From Megachile rotundata (lineage: Eukaryota; Arthropoda; Insecta; Hymenoptera; Megachilidae), in assembly GCF_050947335.1 (NCBI RefSeq), contig NW_027474079.1, positions 28,605 through 92,604 of the forward strand: a DNA stretch of 64,000 nucleotides, in the 5' to 3' direction. The notes beneath the pieces were generated by a model that was given only the letters and a program-made list of their open reading frames with translations, made no database searches and was not told the origin of the DNA. How positions within the stretch are numbered: position 1 is the first letter of the stretch; every line of letters starts with the position of its first letter. Below, in pieces: positions 62,620 through 64,000 of this stretch. The position numbers and the translations under genes are program-made.

Positions 62620-64000
62620 AGTTAGATTGATAATAATAAGAGTAATAAGTATAGTAATTGTCGTTCTATCGGTCATTTAAGCATAATATGGCTAATAATA
62701 TGAGTAAGATTTATAATAATAACAGTAATAAGTATAGTAATTGTCGTTCTATCGATAATATAAGCATAATATGGCTAATAATATGAGTTAGATTGATAAT
62801 ACTAAGAGTAGTGGAGTAGAGTAATTCTCGTTCTATCGATCATATAATAATAATATGGCTAATAATATGAGTTAGATTGAAAATACTAAGAGTAGTGAGT
62901 ATAGTAATTGTCGTTCTATCGATCATATAAGCATAATATGGCTAATAATATGAGTTAGATTGATAATAATAAGAGTAGTAAGTATAGTATTTGTCGTTCT
63001 ATCGATCATATAAGCATAATATGGCTAATAATACGAGTTAGATTGATAATAATAAGAGTAATAAGTATAGTAATTGTCGTTCTATCGATCATTTAACCAT
63101 AATGTGGCTAATAATATGAGTTAGATTGATAATAATAAGAGTAATAAGTATAGCAATTGTCGTTCTATCGATCGTATAAGCATAATATGCTAATAATATG
63201 AGTTAGATTGATAATAATAAGAGTAATAAGTATAGCAATTGTCGTTCTATCGATCATATAAGCATAATATGGCTAATAATATGAGTTAGATTGATAATAA
63301 TAAGAGTAGTAAGTATAGTATTTGTCGTTCTAATCGATCATATAAGCATAATATGGCTAATAATACGAGTTAGATTGATAATAATAAGAGTAATAAGTAT
63401 AGTAATTGTCGTTCTATCGATCATTTAACCATAATATGGCTATAATATGAGTTAGATTGATAATACTAAGAGTAGTGAGTAGAGTAATTCTCGTTCTATC
63501 GATCATATAATAATAATATGGCTAATAATATGAGTTAGATTGAAAATACTAAGAGTAGTGAGTATAGTAATTGTCGTTCTATCGATCATATAAGCATAAT
63601 ATGGCTAATAATATGAGTTAGATTGATAATAATATTAGTAGTAAGTATAGTATTTGTCGTTCTATCGATCATATAAGCATAATATGGCTAATAATACGAG
63701 TTAGATTGATAATAATAAGAGTAATAAGTATAGTAATTGTCGTTCTATCGATCATTTAACCATAATATGGCTAATAATATGAGTTAGATTGATAATAATA
63801 AGAGTAATAAGTATAGCAATTGTCGTTCTATCGATCATATAAGCATAATATGGCTAATAATATGAGTTAGATTGATAATAATAAGAGTAGTAAGTATAGT
63901 ATTTGTCGTTCTATCGATCATATAAGCATAATATGGCTAATAATACGAGTTAGATTGATAATAATAAGAGTAATAAGTATAGTAATTGTCGTTCTATCGA
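62620..64000 (+). repeat. Right-end zone of short, indel-rich local repeats
   Basis: About 17 monomers showing local periods of 3, 4 and 8 monomers. The GTAGTAAGTATAGTATTTG monomer recurs at about 62,971, 63,302, 63,634 and 63,883, spaced by 331, 332 and 249 bp. The GATTGAAAATACTAAG monomer at 62,878 recurs at 63,541 (663 bp, eight monomers less one base). Single-base indels lie near 62,816, 63,189, 63,332 and 63,445. A private AATATTAGTAGTAAG change lies near 63,633. The window ends within a TATCGATC box, so the array continues beyond it. Confidence 0.75.

Larger units (their letters stand above)
1..64000 (+). repeat. 83-bp AT-rich satellite DNA array filling the window
   Basis: Every stretch can be read as consecutive head-to-tail copies of one 83-bp monomer on the plus strand, about 771 in all. 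Anchors recur at constant phase: TATCGATCAT at monomer positions 1-10, ATATGAGTTAG at 32-42 and TAATTGTCGTTC at 72-83. The first monomer starts at base 1 and the last TATCGA starts at 63,995, a net drift of one base over 771 periods. Consensus G+C is 20 of 83. No inverted monomers, no transposon and no unique sequence were seen. Arrays of this kind are typical of eukaryotic constitutive heterochromatin, often at or near centromeres. That location is inference, since nothing here fixes it. The window starts and ends inside the array, so neither array boundary is visible. Confidence 0.99.

Noticed and set aside
1..64000. A CRISPR array, because of the regular repeat spacing.
   Set aside because: There are no unique spacers. 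The whole 83-bp period is repeated and diverges gradually, there are no cas genes, and the array is far larger than CRISPR arrays.
1..64000. TATAAG in CATATAAGC as a TATA-box-like promoter in each monomer, and AATAAA in GCAATAAATATAG variants as a polyadenylation signal.
   Set aside because: Such hexamers are expected by chance in DNA with 76% A+T, and there is no associated transcription unit. RNA data would be needed to raise them above chance.
1..64000. A CENP-B box or telomere-type repeat within the array.
   Set aside because: No sequence resembling the CENP-B core (TTCG with a downstream CGGG) and no short G-rich telomeric repeat were seen in the monomers.
1..64000. A transposon or other insertion hidden in the array.
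   Set aside because: Scanning the landmark grid shows the 83-bp phase continuing across the window with only single-base shifts, which leaves no room for an insertion.
1..64000. A strict two-monomer (166 bp) period that would phase nucleosomes.
   Set aside because: HOR lengths include many odd monomer numbers (15, 17, 19, 23, 37, 45), so variants do not alternate in a fixed dimer register. Only one clear dimer duplication (59,542-59,873) was found.

Overview
The whole 64 kb is one uninterrupted tandem array of an AT-rich satellite DNA. The monomer is 83 bp, always in the same orientation, and repeated about 771 times. I see no protein-coding gene, RNA gene, transposon, microsatellite island or unique sequence. 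The consensus monomer has 34 A, 29 T, 14 G and 6 C (24% G+C). It begins TATCGATCAT, carries ATATGAGTTAG in the middle and ends TAATTGTCGTTC. An array of this size and regularity points to a eukaryotic heterochromatic, possibly centromeric or pericentromeric, region from a long-read assembly. I cannot name the species, and I recognise no published satellite family.

The array is built on nested scales. (1) The 83-bp monomer itself looks like four diverged copies of a unit of about 21 bp. (2) Monomers fall into recognisable sequence variants. (3) Ordered strings of variants form higher-order repeats (HORs) of 15, 17, 19, 23, about 36, 37 and 44-45 monomers. (4) Multi-kilobase blocks of HORs are themselves duplicated, for example about 15.6-22.4 kb recurring at about 41.3-47.8 kb. 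Nearly all size differences between copies are exact multiples of 83 bp, as expected for in-register unequal exchange.

Layout: 1-3.1 kb, long-form block L (copy 1). 3.1-3.9 kb, a mosaic junction. 3.9-10.9 kb, a 37-mer HOR with a shortened second copy and a partial third. 10.95-13.8 kb, block L copy 2. 14.0-17.8 kb, a 19-mer HOR in tandem. 18.9-22.4 kb, block L copy 3. 22.4-24.15 kb, P-type mosaic. 24.15-26.4 kb, a further 19-mer copy. 26.4-28.4 kb, a near-identical copy of 20.0-22.0 kb. 29.2-41.2 kb, P-type HORs of about 36 monomers with an internal 1,909-bp tandem duplication. 41.25-47.8 kb, the large segmental copy. 48.7-59.3 kb, a 45-mer HOR in two and a partial third copies. 59.3-64 kb, a more irregular zone with a 166-bp duplication, a 17-mer HOR, 3-, 4- and 8-monomer local repeats, and a cluster of indels.

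The only open reading frames worth mentioning are a recurrent 62-codon frame and a 68-codon frame on the minus strand. Both are by-products of the repeat: 83 is not a multiple of 3, and their copies follow the HOR structure. I do not annotate them as genes. All copy comparisons were made by eye from landmark positions, so block boundaries are approximate to within about one monomer unless an exact junction is stated.
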